Below, one piece after another: positions 9,899-19,403 of a stretch of 64,000 nt of DNA. This DNA comes from Termitidicoccus mucosus (lineage in GTDB: Bacteria > Verrucomicrobiota > Verrucomicrobiia > Opitutales > Opitutaceae), in the NCBI RefSeq assembly GCF_038725785.1, contig NZ_CP109796.1, positions 4,960,001 to 5,024,000 on the forward strand. The letters run 5' to 3'. Made by a program: the position numbers and the translations under genes. Positions within the stretch are counted from its first letter, which is position 1, and each line of letters starts with the position of its first letter. Below the pieces are notes generated by a model. It had not been told where the DNA came from. It did no database searches and worked only from the letters and a program-made list of their open reading frames with translations.

Positions 9899-10011
9899 AA
9901 GGAGGGGGCTGGTTTTGGTTGTGGAGGACGCGGAAGGACGGGGCGAAAACGGGTTTATTTATCAGATTCCGGGGCGCGCCGGGGCTTTGTGGTGATTTAT
10001 TTCCGCCGGTG

Positions 10012-10659
10012 TCATCCGAAAAATTCCTCTTCGAGCATCAGGGAAAGGCAGTGGTAGATGGGGAGATGATACTCCTGCACGCGATAGGTCTCGGACGCGG
10101 GCGCGCGGAGGCAGATGTCGCAAACGGAGGCGAGCTTGCCGCCGGCGCGGCCGGTGAGCCCGATGACACGGAGACCGCGCGAGGCGGCCACACGGGCGGC
10201 GGCGTGGACATTGGCGGCGTTGCCCGAGGTGCTGAGGCCGACAAGGACGTCGCCGGGGCGGCCGAGGCCCCAGACGAGTTGCGCGTAGGAGAGCACGGGA
10301 TCGACGTCGTTGCCGAAGGCAGTCGAATAGGCCGGGAAATTGTGCAGCGGTATGGCGGGAATCGCGCCCTGCAGGCGCCCGGCGATGGAGGGCGGAAGCG
10401 TGGCCCGCTGGTCAGAAGTGAGGGGACGCAGGGAGCGGAAACCTTTCAGCAGCTCGCCGGCCCAATGGTCGGCGTCGGCCGCGCTGCCTCCATTTCCGCA
10501 GAGGAGGAGTTTCCCGCCGGCATGCAGGCTGTCCCGCATCAGCACGAAAGCGTGCCGGATGTCGGCGGCGATGGGATGCAGCCCGGGAAGGCGTTCGCAG
10601 AGGGCGGACAGTTCGGGGTGAAAATCAGGCGCTGGCAGCGGGTTGGTTGTAGTTGCCAT
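10012..10659 (-). CDS. SIS-domain sugar-phosphate isomerase (GmhA-like)
   Basis: 215 residues from the ATG at 10659, whose start overlaps the last 35 bases of the upstream kinase gene, so the two are translationally linked. Motifs of SIS sugar isomerases are plain: LLLCGNGGSAADADHWAGEL at about residue 51, GLSTSGNAANVHAA at about 141, and a C-terminal HxxLxxxLE-like helix. This is the pattern of phosphoheptose isomerases (GmhA). With a ROK kinase next to it, the pair could handle a sugar phosphate in catabolism rather than heptose synthesis; this last point is inference. Confidence 0.8.
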   Translation of the reverse strand: MATTTNPLPAPDFHPELSALCERLPGLHPIAADIRHAFVLMRDSLHAGGKLLLCGNGGSAADADHWAGELLKGFRSLRPLTSDQRATLPPSIAGRLQGAIPAIPLHNFPAYSTAFGNDVDPVLSYAQLVWGLGRPGDVLVGLSTSGNAANVHAAARVAASRGLRVIGLTGRAGGKLASVCDICLRAPASETYRVQEYHLPIYHCLSLMLEEEFFG

Positions 10660-11602
10660 TGTAGTTGGGAAGGGACCGGGCCACGGCGGGAAACGCGTGC
10701 AGCGCGGCGGAGATCGCCCCATGGCTGCCGATGGTCTCGCCCAGCTCGGCCGGGGCGATGTGGCAGGAGGCGAGCGGGGTGGGGAGGGTTTCGTGCTCGA
10801 GTTCGGCGCGCATGGCAGGCTCGAGCAGGGCTTGGCAGCGGGGAAAGATGCCGCCGATGACGATGCGTTCGGGGTTAAGGGTGTCGATGAGGATCGAGAG
10901 GGCCTTGCCCAGATAACGCCCGGCCTCCTCCAGCACGCGGAGCGAAAGCATGTCGCCCGCGAGTGCGGCGCCGGCAATCGCCCGGGTGGACACGGCGCCC
11001 CGGTCGAGCCAGGCCGCGGGCATCGGCTTCGAGCCGAGCATTTGGGCGGCGAGTTTCGGGATGCCGCCGCCGCTGCAAAAGCCCTCGAACGAGCCCGCCT
11101 TGCCGAAGCCGACGGGGCCTGTATCCGAAAGCCGGATATGCCCGACCTCGCCGGCGTCGCCGCTTGCGCCTTCGTAGAGCTGGCCGTTGAGGATCAGGCC
11201 CGCGCCCATGCCGGTGCCGGAGGTGAGAAAAACCATATGGCGGCAGCCGCGCCCCGCACCGAAACGCCATTCGGCCAGCGCCGAGGCATTGGCGTCGTTC
11301 ATGAGCACGGCCCGCCCGCCGAAACGGCGTGTGACCGTTTCCGTGATGGGTATCCGGTCCCAGCCGGGCAAATTTGGCGGCGAGAGAATCAGGCCTCTCG
11401 CAAGGTCAAGCGGCCCGCCGCATGAGATGCCAAACACCGGGTCGCTGCCCGGCGCGAGCGTGGCCACGCTGGAGAGAAGCGCCCCGATGGTGCCCTCCGC
11501 GCCGCCGGTCGTGATGCGATGCGTTTCCTCCACGCTCCCGTCCGGGCGCAGGCGGCTTACGGCGCACTTGGTGCCACCAATATCGAGACCGAAAAAATTC
11601 AT
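10625..11602 (-). CDS. ROK-family sugar kinase
   Basis: 325 residues from ATG 11602 (the open frame extends upstream but MNFFGLDIGGTK is the natural start). The phosphate-1 motif is DIGGTK, the catalytic Asp region is LMNDANASALAEW, and the ATP-site glycine motif is TSGTGMGAGLILNGQLYEG followed by GDAGEVGH. In most ROK kinases a Cys-rich zinc motif follows this His; here the segment reads GFGKAGSFEGFCSGGGI, lacking the Cys cluster, as in a known sub-group of ROK proteins. There is no N-terminal helix-turn-helix, so it is an enzyme rather than a repressor. It forms a unit with the SIS gene. Confidence 0.85.
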   Translation of the reverse strand: MNFFGLDIGGTKCAVSRLRPDGSVEETHRITTGGAEGTIGALLSSVATLAPGSDPVFGISCGGPLDLARGLILSPPNLPGWDRIPITETVTRRFGGRAVLMNDANASALAEWRFGAGRGCRHMVFLTSGTGMGAGLILNGQLYEGASGDAGEVGHIRLSDTGPVGFGKAGSFEGFCSGGGIPKLAAQMLGSKPMPAAWLDRGAVSTRAIAGAALAGDMLSLRVLEEAGRYLGKALSILIDTLNPERIVIGGIFPRCQALLEPAMRAELEHETLPTPLASCHIAPAELGETIGSHGAISAALHAFPAVARSLPNYNGNYNQPAASA

Positions 11603-12066
11603 GGGCAAGGGATGGAGAGGGGAAAGGTGAAGTGAATGGATGAGGGTAGAATCAATATTGTTATAGAAACAAGACAAATATTTCAAAGGGACCATTGGGT
11701 CATCCCAGTATGGCATTTGTGCAGATTATGAAATAATGCATTGAATCAGATACCAATTTAGAAGCCATATCCCATGAGCTTCGGTCGCCTGCGGACGGGC
11801 TTGGTGCGACCAGCCGTGTTTTGCCGGGGCAGGAGGGGCTGCGTGGCTTCCCTCGCATGCTCTCCCGTCGTCGCGGCATATGCCTGGATTTGCGCGTTTC
11901 CTAAAAATAGTGCAGATGCGGATTTTCCCATTGCAGCGGCAAGGGATTATTTTTTGTTATAATTCATTAATTTATAAATAGTTATGTTAAAATTTAACGA
12001 AGATAAAAATTTGGCTTGATATTTGTATCATACATAATACAAGAAAGGCTTAATTCACCACCCCGC
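11603..12066. other. Divergent promoter region
   Basis: 464 bases between the leftward ROK gene and the rightward TonB receptor gene. The outer parts are AT-rich. Near the ROK side there is a 15-bp site with 5-bp arms TTGTT/AACAA at 11658-11672. At 11986-11998 is a GTTAAA/TTTAAC inverted repeat, and TATAAT stands at 11958-11963. The best promoter/operator candidate is given separately at 12011-12042. The middle (11720-11940) has no convincing gene. Confidence 0.5.
12011..12042 (+). promoter_or_regulatory. Promoter with overlapping palindromic operator
   Basis: TTGGCT (12011-12016) and CATAAT (12034-12039) are spaced by 17 bases and lie just upstream of the receptor start at 12067. A 20-bp palindrome with arms TTGTAT (12023-12028) and ATACAA (12037-12042) covers the -10 element, the place where a LacI- or AraR-type repressor would block transcription. 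The regulator at 23248-24420 is a candidate binder. Prediction from sequence only. Confidence 0.4.
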
Positions 12067-14466
12067 ATGCCTCGTTATTCCCCTCCATCATCCGGTCTTT
12101 CCTCCATTGTGGCCACCCTTGCCATGACGGCGGCGACCTTTGCGCAAACGGCAGAACGTCCCTCCAGCGACCTCGTGCCCATCGACGACGAGGAAATCGT
12201 CACGCTCGACGAGTTTCGTGTGACATCGAACAGCATGCGCGACGAATACATCGCCTCGGAGGCGATCAGCGGCACCCGCACCGGCGAGCGCATTGCCGAC
12301 ATCCCGTTCAGCGTGCAGGTCCTCACCAACGAGTTTCTCGAGGACTTCCAGTTCATTGATGACAATAATCCGCTGCCGACCGTGCCGAACTACTCGCCCG
12401 ACGGCGGCGGACGCCTGCGCGGCTTCCAGCCCCTGACCATGCGCGACGGCTTCTCGCGCGCCGGCCCGGCCGGGCTTGCGAACACCAGGCAGATCGAGGT
12501 CATCATGGGGCCGCAGTCCACGCTCTACGGCCAGGCCAGCCCCGGGGGCATCCTGAATTATATATCGAAGCGGCCCACGCGCGCCAACCGCCAGCGCCTC
12601 ACCATCTCCGGCGGCAGCTACGATTACCTGCGCCTCGAGTTCGACGCCACCGGCCCGCTCGTCCGCGGCAAGTTATATTATATGCTGGATGTCTCGCAAC
12701 GGTTTTCCCGCGGGCAGATCGACTTCGGGGAGAGCGACAATAAAAACTACACGCTCGGCCTCCTCTGGATGGCGAGCCGGAACACCTCCGTTTCCCTGAA
12801 CTGGGAGCAGCAGTTTGTATCCAGTTATGACGCGGCCTCCACTCCCTCGGTGATCATCGGCAGCCTGGCCATGACCACCAACAATCCCGTCCCCCGCTCG
12901 CCTTATATTCGCAAAAACGGCGTGGACATGGGGCCGCTGCTCCTCGTGTGGCGGGATCTGCCGGCCCCGGCCGGCGTGGTGGACGGCGTCCCGGTCGTCG
13001 CGCGCGACGACTATTCCTCCCTTGCCAGCTTCAATCGCATCGGCCCCTATCAGGATAACTCCAGCCGCTTCGACAGCCTGACCCTGCTGGTCGAGCATCG
13101 CTTCAGCCCGGTTTGGAGCGCGCGGACCAATTTTCTCTATTATCACCGCGACATGGACGACCGCTCCTGGACCTCGGGCCTGCAATTCGACTGGGACTAC
13201 CAGCGCATGTGGGCGCGTTCCCCGATGACGCAATACCAGACGATCGACAATTACGCCGTCCAGTCCGAGCTGCTGGCCCGCTTCAGCACAAAAAACGTCG
13301 CCCACAAGTTCCTCGTCGCCATCGATTACGCCCGCGACCGGTATGACAACCTCAGCCAATACCTCCCGAATTATTCATCGAGCGCCCCGGCCGACCTCTT
13401 CGACATAACGGATTTGCCCATCGATACCCGGACGCTTGATCCCTTCGATCCGCTCTGGTATCAGGTCGATTACGGCAAGCTCACCCGGATCACCTCCGAC
13501 CTCGAGCGCACCTACGACCACCTCGGTGCCGCCGCCAGCCTGCGCTCCTTTTTCTGGGGCGAGCGCCTGATCACCAACCTCTCCGGGCGCTACCGCTATA
13601 CCCGCGGGACAATCGACAGCAACTACCCGGGCTCGGCCACCAACACCTACCACGGCGCCGGGTCGGAGGACGGCTTTATCTATAGCGTGGGAGCGAATTA
13701 TAAGATATTCGGCGACAACCTTATTTTTTATGCCAATACCAGCACGTCCTTCGAACCGTCCACGACTTTCGACAAGGGGCTGGTGCGGCCGCGCGAATCC
13801 GAGCGTGGCGAGGGCGTGGAGGCGGGCTTCAAGGGCACGTCCATGGGCACCCGGCTGGATTATACATTGTCGGCATTCTATATCGAAAAGAGCAACGTGG
13901 CCGTGCAAAACCCAAGTTATGACTCGACCATCGACGAAGGGCACGGGCTGGTGCCGCAATATCTGGTCGACGGGAAAATCCGCGTGCGCGGCGTTGAGCT
14001 TGCCTCGTCCCTGCGCCCGTTCAGGGGCATGACCCTGCTGGCGTCGGTGGGATATCTGGATTCCGAGGTCGTCGAGGATGATCCCCAGAACGATCCGAGC
14101 ACGGTCGGGAAACGTCCGCTCAGTGTGCCGCGGGTCACCGCGTCCGCGACGGCGAAATACAGCTTCACGCGCGGCTGGCCGAAGGGATTCAGCATCGGCG
14201 TCAATGGCAACTACACGGGTGACCGCATCGCCCAATACCAGGACGACCGTGTTTATTCCGGCGGCAGCGCCTCGGCCAAGGAATATGTCACCCCCTCCCT
14301 GTTTCTGCTCAACGGCTTTGTCTCCTACAATTGGAAAACGGGCAAACGCCTGGGCCATTCGGTCACCTTCAATGTCCGCAACGCCCTCGATAAATTTTAT
14401 CTCACCACCTCCTACCGCTACGGGGCGCCGAGAAATTTTGTGGTAACCTATCGCCTGAACTTCTGA
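12067..14466 (+). CDS. TonB-dependent receptor
   Basis: 799 residues from ATG 12067; an upstream in-frame ATG at 12016 lies in the promoter region and is disfavoured. A signal peptide (ending near TFAQTAE) is followed by a TonB-box-like IVTLDEFRVTS and a plug domain (ADIPFSVQVLTNEFLEDFQ, RGFQPLTMRDGFSRAG, IEVIMGPQSTLYGQASPGGILNYISKRP). The barrel ends FVVTYRLNF with the terminal Phe. The plug motif VEVIKGP...SGxGSPGGxINxVTK is shared with FhuA/FecA-like and oligosaccharide receptors. It heads a run of co-directional carbohydrate genes (GH38-like hydrolase 21 bases downstream), so glycan uptake is likely. Confidence 0.93.
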   Translation: MPRYSPPSSGLSSIVATLAMTAATFAQTAERPSSDLVPIDDEEIVTLDEFRVTSNSMRDEYIASEAISGTRTGERIADIPFSVQVLTNEFLEDFQFIDDNNPLPTVPNYSPDGGGRLRGFQPLTMRDGFSRAGPAGLANTRQIEVIMGPQSTLYGQASPGGILNYISKRPTRANRQRLTISGGSYDYLRLEFDATGPLVRGKLYYMLDVSQRFSRGQIDFGESDNKNYTLGLLWMASRNTSVSLNWEQQFVSSYDAASTPSVIIGSLAMTTNNPVPRSPYIRKNGVDMGPLLLVWRDLPAPAGVVDGVPVVARDDYSSLASFNRIGPYQDNSSRFDSLTLLVEHRFSPVWSARTNFLYYHRDMDDRSWTSGLQFDWDYQRMWARSPMTQYQTIDNYAVQSELLARFSTKNVAHKFLVAIDYARDRYDNLSQYLPNYSSSAPADLFDITDLPIDTRTLDPFDPLWYQVDYGKLTRITSDLERTYDHLGAAASLRSFFWGERLITNLSGRYRYTRGTIDSNYPGSATNTYHGAGSEDGFIYSVGANYKIFGDNLIFYANTSTSFEPSTTFDKGLVRPRESERGEGVEAGFKGTSMGTRLDYTLSAFYIEKSNVAVQNPSYDSTIDEGHGLVPQYLVDGKIRVRGVELASSLRPFRGMTLLASVGYLDSEVVEDDPQNDPSTVGKRPLSVPRVTASATAKYSFTRGWPKGFSIGVNGNYTGDRIAQYQDDRVYSGGSASAKEYVTPSLFLLNGFVSYNWKTGKRLGHSVTFNVRNALDKFYLTTSYRYGAPRNFVVTYRLNF

Positions 14467-14487
14467 GCCTTGTCTGCCTCAATCGAA

Positions 14488-17400
14488 ATGTATAAAAAAA
14501 TCGCAGCCTTTTTATTCTTCGCCGTATTTAATATTGTTTTGGCCGACGCGGCGGAGCCTGCGGTCCGCATCGCGCAACTGGAGCCGACCGTGTTGTTCGC
14601 AAACGGCGAGCCGCTTTGCCAGGTGGGCTGGCTTTCGCTCGAAAACAACACCGCCGCCCCCGTGCAATGCGAGCTGCTGGTGCGCGCCGGGGACAATGCC
14701 TCCGTTCCCCCGCAGAGATTCACGCTTCCGCCGGGGATCTCGCGCCACGATTTGCTGGTGCCCGACATGGAAAAGCCGTCAGAGGTCACGATCGAGCTGC
14801 GCGCGGGCGGCAAAACCGTCGAAACATTCCGCCAGCCGTGGCAGCCTCAGCGCAAATGGAAGGTGTTCGTCGTGAAATCCTCGCACGAGGACATCGGCTA
14901 CGAGGATTACCTCTGGGTGAAACAGAAAAAAATCGCCGACAACATCGACCTCGGCCGGCGCCTCAGCGCGCCGGCGGCGGAGCCGGTCGCCGAGGGCGCG
15001 GCGGCGGCGGGCGGTTATCATTATTTTTTGGAGACGCTGCTTTTCCCGCGCTATTACATGGAGGAACGCTCGGAGGCGGCATGGCGCAAGATCGCGGAGA
15101 ATGACGTGAAGACCGAAAGCATGCCGCTGGCCGGCGCGCCGAGCGGCGTGCACGCGCATTGGATGGATTACGAGGAGCTGGCGCGCATGACCTATCCGGC
15201 GCGCCGCGAATACAAGGACCGCTTCGGCCTCGACCTCGACACGTTTGTGATGGTGGACAACCCGAGTTTGTCATGGTCGTCGGTGCAGGCGCTGGCCGGC
15301 GCGGGTTTCCGCTATGCGGTGCGTTTCGGCCAGCCGTTCCGCACGAAAAAACAAAACGACTACGCAACCACCAAGGTGCCCGCGGTTTTCTGGTGGGAAG
15401 GGCCCGACGCGCAGAGCCGTGTGCTCTTCACCTGGCGCCATCACTACGGGATTAATTTCTGGTTTGGGCAGACCGGCGGCGGCGGTTATTCGGACCTGTC
15501 CGACCTCGCCGCCGCCAACGTCAACAAGGAGGTGCTCGCCGTGCAGGACGGTTCTCTCGGGCCGTATCCCTACGACGCGCTGCTCATCCCGTCATATCAG
15601 GATCACGAGACGCCCGTGTGGGACAACCGCGCGCTGCGCCGCTGGCAGGCGCGCTACCGTTACCCGGAAATCCGCATTGCCGGCCCGCGCGAATTCATGG
15701 CCTACATGGAAAACTCCTACGGTCGCGAACTGCCGGTGTTGCGCGGCGACCTGAACAATTTCTCCGCCGACTACGCGACCATCGACCCCGAGGCGCAAGG
15801 CTGGAAGCGCACCGCCTCGCGCCTGCTGCCGCTGGCCGAGTCGCTCGGCGCCGTCGCGCTCGCTCTCGACCCGTCCTTTGCATTTCCACCGGCGGAGGTC
15901 GAGCGCGCCTACACGCGCATTTTTGATTTCACTGAGCACAGCTGGCCGACGAGTCCGCCCTCCGGCCCCGTGCATCAGTTCAACGCGCAATGGGGCAAGC
16001 ATCTCGAGGGCGGCCGCGCGCTCGCCGACGCGCGGCGCCTCCTCGACAAATCCTGGGATGCGCTTGCCGCCCGCGTGGCGACCGGCTGCGAGCCGGCGCT
16101 CATGGTGGTCAACCCGCTTGCGCACCCGCGCACCGACCTCGTCACCCTCGCGCAACCGCTCCCCGGCGGCGTCACGCTGGTGGACAATGCCACCGGAAAA
16201 CCCGCCGTCACACAAACGCTCGCCGACGGCAGCACGATGTTTCTCGCGGAGGACGTGTCCGCGTTTGGATACAAGACCTGGCGCATGGCCGCCGCGACGC
16301 GGGGCGCGGATACGGCAAGCCCCGCGCTTTCCGCCGATGCCGGCACGATTTCCAACGAATATTATATCATAAAATTCGACCGGGAAAGCGGCGCGGTCTC
16401 GAGTATTATCGACCGCGAACTGGGCCGGGAGCTTGTCGATCCCTCGGCCCCCTATCAATTCAACCAGCTCGTGTGGGTGAACAAAAAGGGCAAGGAAAGC
16501 CTGGCCGGCACAAACTACGCCCCGAAAAAAGGCGCCACGCTCAAGCCATCCGCAGGCGCCGTCGCGGCGGAGATGGTGGCGGCCTACAAGGACGAGAAGC
16601 TGGGCGGCGCCGAGGTTACGCAAACCGTGCGCCTCTATGCCGGACTGAAGCGCATCGACATCATCAACGACCTGCGCCACGTCGGGGTGCTGCATTCCGA
16701 CCGCAGCGCCGACCGCTACAAGAGCAACCTTTTCTATGCGTTCCCCGTGAAGGTCGATGGTTTCACCGCGCGGGCCGAATATCCCGGCGGAGTGGTGCGC
16801 CCCCACGACGACCAACTGCGCTGGGGCTCGCACGACTACCTTGCCGTCAATCGCTGGGCCGACGTGGGCAACAACGAGTTTGGCGTCACCCTCGCGCCGT
16901 GGAACGCGCCGATAGTGCATTTCGGCGGCATCCGCTACAACGAGTTCTCCATCGACTACAAGCCCGCGTCCTCGCATCTCTACAGCTTCGCCTGGTCCAA
17001 CCGCATGGCCGGCCTGCTCGCCATGTGCGCCGACGACATGAACGGGCGGTTTGTGTATTCGTTTTCATCATACAAGGGCGGCTGGGAGGGCGGTTCCGCC
17101 GCCCGCCTCGGCTGGTCGGTCGGCAGCCCGCTTCAGGCGCGCGTCCTGGAGCCCCGCCGGCAGGGCGCGCTTCCCGCCGCGGCAGCGTCGTTTCTTTCCA
17201 TCGACGCGCCCAATGTTCACCTGACCGTGCTCAAGGAATCCGCGCAACCGGGAAGAGGCTGGGTGATGCGCCTCGTCGAGACCCAGGGGCGCGCGACCGA
17301 GGCGGCCATCGACATCGCCGGCCTGCCCGTGGACGCAGCCGCTTTGTGCGACCTGGTGGAAAACGATGTGTCCGCGCTTGCGCTTCGCGACGGCAGGCTG

Positions 17401-18060
17401 CGCCTCGCGCTCAAGCCCTGGTCGTTCGCGACCGTGCGCGTCTATGCGAAGAAGAGCGCGCCCGGTGCCGTCGTCAGGCCCGGTGCCGCCGCGGTGTCCG
17501 ATTCCGGCGTGCGTCTGGAATGGCCGGCCGTCGCCGGAGCGGTCGCGTATAATATATATCGTTCCGCCGATCCCGGCGCGCCCGCGAGCGCCCACGCGTT
17601 GGTCGGACGCGCGGCTGGAAACGAGTTTCTTGACGCCGGCCTGGATCCGGCGACCGAATATTATTATCATGTCGCCGCTGTCGGCGCCGGCAATATTCAA
17701 GGGCAAATCTCACCGCAAGCCGCTGTGAGAACCTCGTCACAAAATATCACGCCTCCGCGCCCCGTTTCCGAACTCGGCGTGGTGCGCCAGACGAAAAACC
17801 GCCAGATGGTCTGCTGGCACAAAAATCCGGAGCCCGACATCGCCCGCTACCATGTGCACCGCAGTGCGAAACCGGGCTTCGCGCCCGCGCCGGACACACA
17901 CATCGGCGAAGTGACGCCGGGAGGATATTACCTGGAACACTTCGTCGACGACGGATTGTCGCCGGGCACGACCTATTATTATAAAATCCTGCCCGAGGAC
18001 TGGGCCGGAAACCTGCAAAAAGACTCGCCCGAGTCCTTCGCGACCACGCCCAGGGAATAG
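14488..18060 (+). CDS. GH38-like glycoside hydrolase (alpha-mannosidase-type) with two FN3 domains
   Basis: 1190 residues from ATG 14488 with a signal peptide (IAAFLFFAVFNIVLADAAE). After an N-terminal beta domain, KWKVFVVKSSHEDIGYEDYL (residues about 128-147) matches the His-x-Asp metal-binding start of GH38-type catalytic barrels. FVMVDNPSLSW further on is a plausible place for the catalytic Asp. The central part (about residues 540-870) is the C-terminal beta-sandwich region of such enzymes. Two fibronectin-type III domains (about 1000-1090 and 1095-1190) end the protein, as in secreted polysaccharide-active enzymes. It may belong to the DUF5054-type relatives of GH38. The product is exported; the substrate is probably an alpha-linked glycan. 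Confidence 0.65.
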   Translation: MYKKIAAFLFFAVFNIVLADAAEPAVRIAQLEPTVLFANGEPLCQVGWLSLENNTAAPVQCELLVRAGDNASVPPQRFTLPPGISRHDLLVPDMEKPSEVTIELRAGGKTVETFRQPWQPQRKWKVFVVKSSHEDIGYEDYLWVKQKKIADNIDLGRRLSAPAAEPVAEGAAAAGGYHYFLETLLFPRYYMEERSEAAWRKIAENDVKTESMPLAGAPSGVHAHWMDYEELARMTYPARREYKDRFGLDLDTFVMVDNPSLSWSSVQALAGAGFRYAVRFGQPFRTKKQNDYATTKVPAVFWWEGPDAQSRVLFTWRHHYGINFWFGQTGGGGYSDLSDLAAANVNKEVLAVQDGSLGPYPYDALLIPSYQDHETPVWDNRALRRWQARYRYPEIRIAGPREFMAYMENSYGRELPVLRGDLNNFSADYATIDPEAQGWKRTASRLLPLAESLGAVALALDPSFAFPPAEVERAYTRIFDFTEHSWPTSPPSGPVHQFNAQWGKHLEGGRALADARRLLDKSWDALAARVATGCEPALMVVNPLAHPRTDLVTLAQPLPGGVTLVDNATGKPAVTQTLADGSTMFLAEDVSAFGYKTWRMAAATRGADTASPALSADAGTISNEYYIIKFDRESGAVSSIIDRELGRELVDPSAPYQFNQLVWVNKKGKESLAGTNYAPKKGATLKPSAGAVAAEMVAAYKDEKLGGAEVTQTVRLYAGLKRIDIINDLRHVGVLHSDRSADRYKSNLFYAFPVKVDGFTARAEYPGGVVRPHDDQLRWGSHDYLAVNRWADVGNNEFGVTLAPWNAPIVHFGGIRYNEFSIDYKPASSHLYSFAWSNRMAGLLAMCADDMNGRFVYSFSSYKGGWEGGSAARLGWSVGSPLQARVLEPRRQGALPAAAASFLSIDAPNVHLTVLKESAQPGRGWVMRLVETQGRATEAAIDIAGLPVDAAALCDLVENDVSALALRDGRLRLALKPWSFATVRVYAKKSAPGAVVRPGAAAVSDSGVRLEWPAVAGAVAYNIYRSADPGAPASAHALVGRAAGNEFLDAGLDPATEYYYHVAAVGAGNIQGQISPQAAVRTSSQNITPPRPVSELGVVRQTKNRQMVCWHKNPEPDIARYHVHRSAKPGFAPAPDTHIGEVTPGGYYLEHFVDDGLSPGTTYYYKILPEDWAGNLQKDSPESFATTPRE

Positions 18061-18099
18061 GCGTTTTTCAATATAAACCACCGAAACGAACTCATTACC

Positions 18100-19392
18100 A
18101 TGATCCCAAGCTCACTGGATGGAAGACGCTACGATGTGATTGTCTGCGGCGCCGGCAGCGCCGGAGTCGCGGCCGCCTGCTCCGCCGCCAAGGAGGGCGC
18201 GAAGGTGCTGCTGCTGGAGCGCTACGGCTTTGGCGGCGGCATCCTCACCGCGGCGATGATCCACACCTTCGACGCGATCAGGAGCTGCGTGGACAGCAGC
18301 GTCGATGTCGTCGCGGGATTCGCGAACGAACTCGTGGCCGAGATCAGCGCGCTCGGTGGCGACGCCACCGGCGACAACCCTCCCGAGGTCGTGTCCGTGC
18401 ATCCCGAAATGCAGAAGGTCGCCATCGACCGCCTGCTGGCGCGCGCGGGCGTGGCCACGCTCTATCACGCGCATGGCTGCGACGTGCTGCTCGAGAACGG
18501 ACGCGTCACCGGGGTCGAGGCTGCCCTGCGCGACGGTCGCGCGCGTTTCCATGCGCCGGTCGTGGTTGACGGCACCGGCGATGCCGAGCTCGCATTCTAC
18601 GCTGGCGTGCCGTTCGACATCGCGCGGGATTTGCAGGCGCTCACCTATCATTTCCGGCTCGGCCATGTCGCGCCCGGCCCGGGCTGGTCGCAATGGGAGG
18701 AAATCACGAGACGCGCGCTCAAGGAGGCGCGCGATGCGGGCGAAATCGAGGTTTACGGCGGCCCGTGGATCATCCGTCTCGCGGACGGGGAAATCTCCGT
18801 CAACTCGACCCGCGTGTTTGGCAATCCCGTCGATCCCGTGGAGCTTTCCGCCGCGGAGCAAAAGGCGCGCGCGCAGATGCTCGACATCTGGAACATCCTC
18901 CGTCGCCGGGCGCCGGAGCTGAGGGACAGTTATATTGTTTCCGGCTCCACGCAATTGCACATCCGGGAGAGCCGCATCATTCGCGGCGAATATATATTGA
19001 CCGAGGACGACATTCGCGCGCGCACGCCCTTCGCCGACAGCATCGCCGTGGGCGCGTGGCCGGTCGACATTCATCCCAACACCGGTTTTTCCGGCGTGCA
19101 CCCGCACAAGGAAAACCCGCCCGCGCCCTATGAAATTCCCTACCGCTGCCTTGTGCCGCAGGCGGTGGACGGCCTGCTCGTCGCTGGCAAACCCATCTCC
19201 ACGACGCACCGCGCGCACGGCTCGACCCGCGTGCCCGGCACCTCCCTCGCCACGGGCCAGGCGGCGGGCGTGGCCGCGGCCCTGGCCGCGCGCGAGGGCA
19301 TCGCGCCGCGCGCGGTCGACCCGGTCCGGCTTCGCGCCGCGCTGGTCGCGCAAAATGCCATCGTATCAATCGCCGCGCCGTCGGCCGCGTGA
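18100..19392 (+). CDS. FAD-dependent oxidoreductase (FAD_oxidored family)
   Basis: 430 residues. YDVIVCGAGSAGVAAACSAAKEGAKVLLLERYGFGGG (start) is a standard GxGxxG FAD-binding Rossmann fold followed by the acidic residue for ribose binding. VVDGTGDAELAFYAGVPF is the conserved second FAD motif of this family, and the C-terminal STRVPGTSLATGQAAGVAAALAA closes the FAD site. No signal peptide, so it acts in the cytoplasm. The family is often found in polysaccharide-use loci and is poorly characterised. It sits 39 bases after the GH38-like gene and runs into the transporter gene. Confidence 0.85.
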   Translation: MIPSSLDGRRYDVIVCGAGSAGVAAACSAAKEGAKVLLLERYGFGGGILTAAMIHTFDAIRSCVDSSVDVVAGFANELVAEISALGGDATGDNPPEVVSVHPEMQKVAIDRLLARAGVATLYHAHGCDVLLENGRVTGVEAALRDGRARFHAPVVVDGTGDAELAFYAGVPFDIARDLQALTYHFRLGHVAPGPGWSQWEEITRRALKEARDAGEIEVYGGPWIIRLADGEISVNSTRVFGNPVDPVELSAAEQKARAQMLDIWNILRRRAPELRDSYIVSGSTQLHIRESRIIRGEYILTEDDIRARTPFADSIAVGAWPVDIHPNTGFSGVHPHKENPPAPYEIPYRCLVPQAVDGLLVAGKPISTTHRAHGSTRVPGTSLATGQAAGVAAALAAREGIAPRAVDPVRLRAALVAQNAIVSIAAPSAA

Positions 19393-19403
19393 GGATTCGC
19401 GCC

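Noticed and set aside
15592-16977. A 461-residue minus-strand frame
   Set aside because: Shadow of the GH38-like gene; composition is typical of antisense GC-rich sequence.
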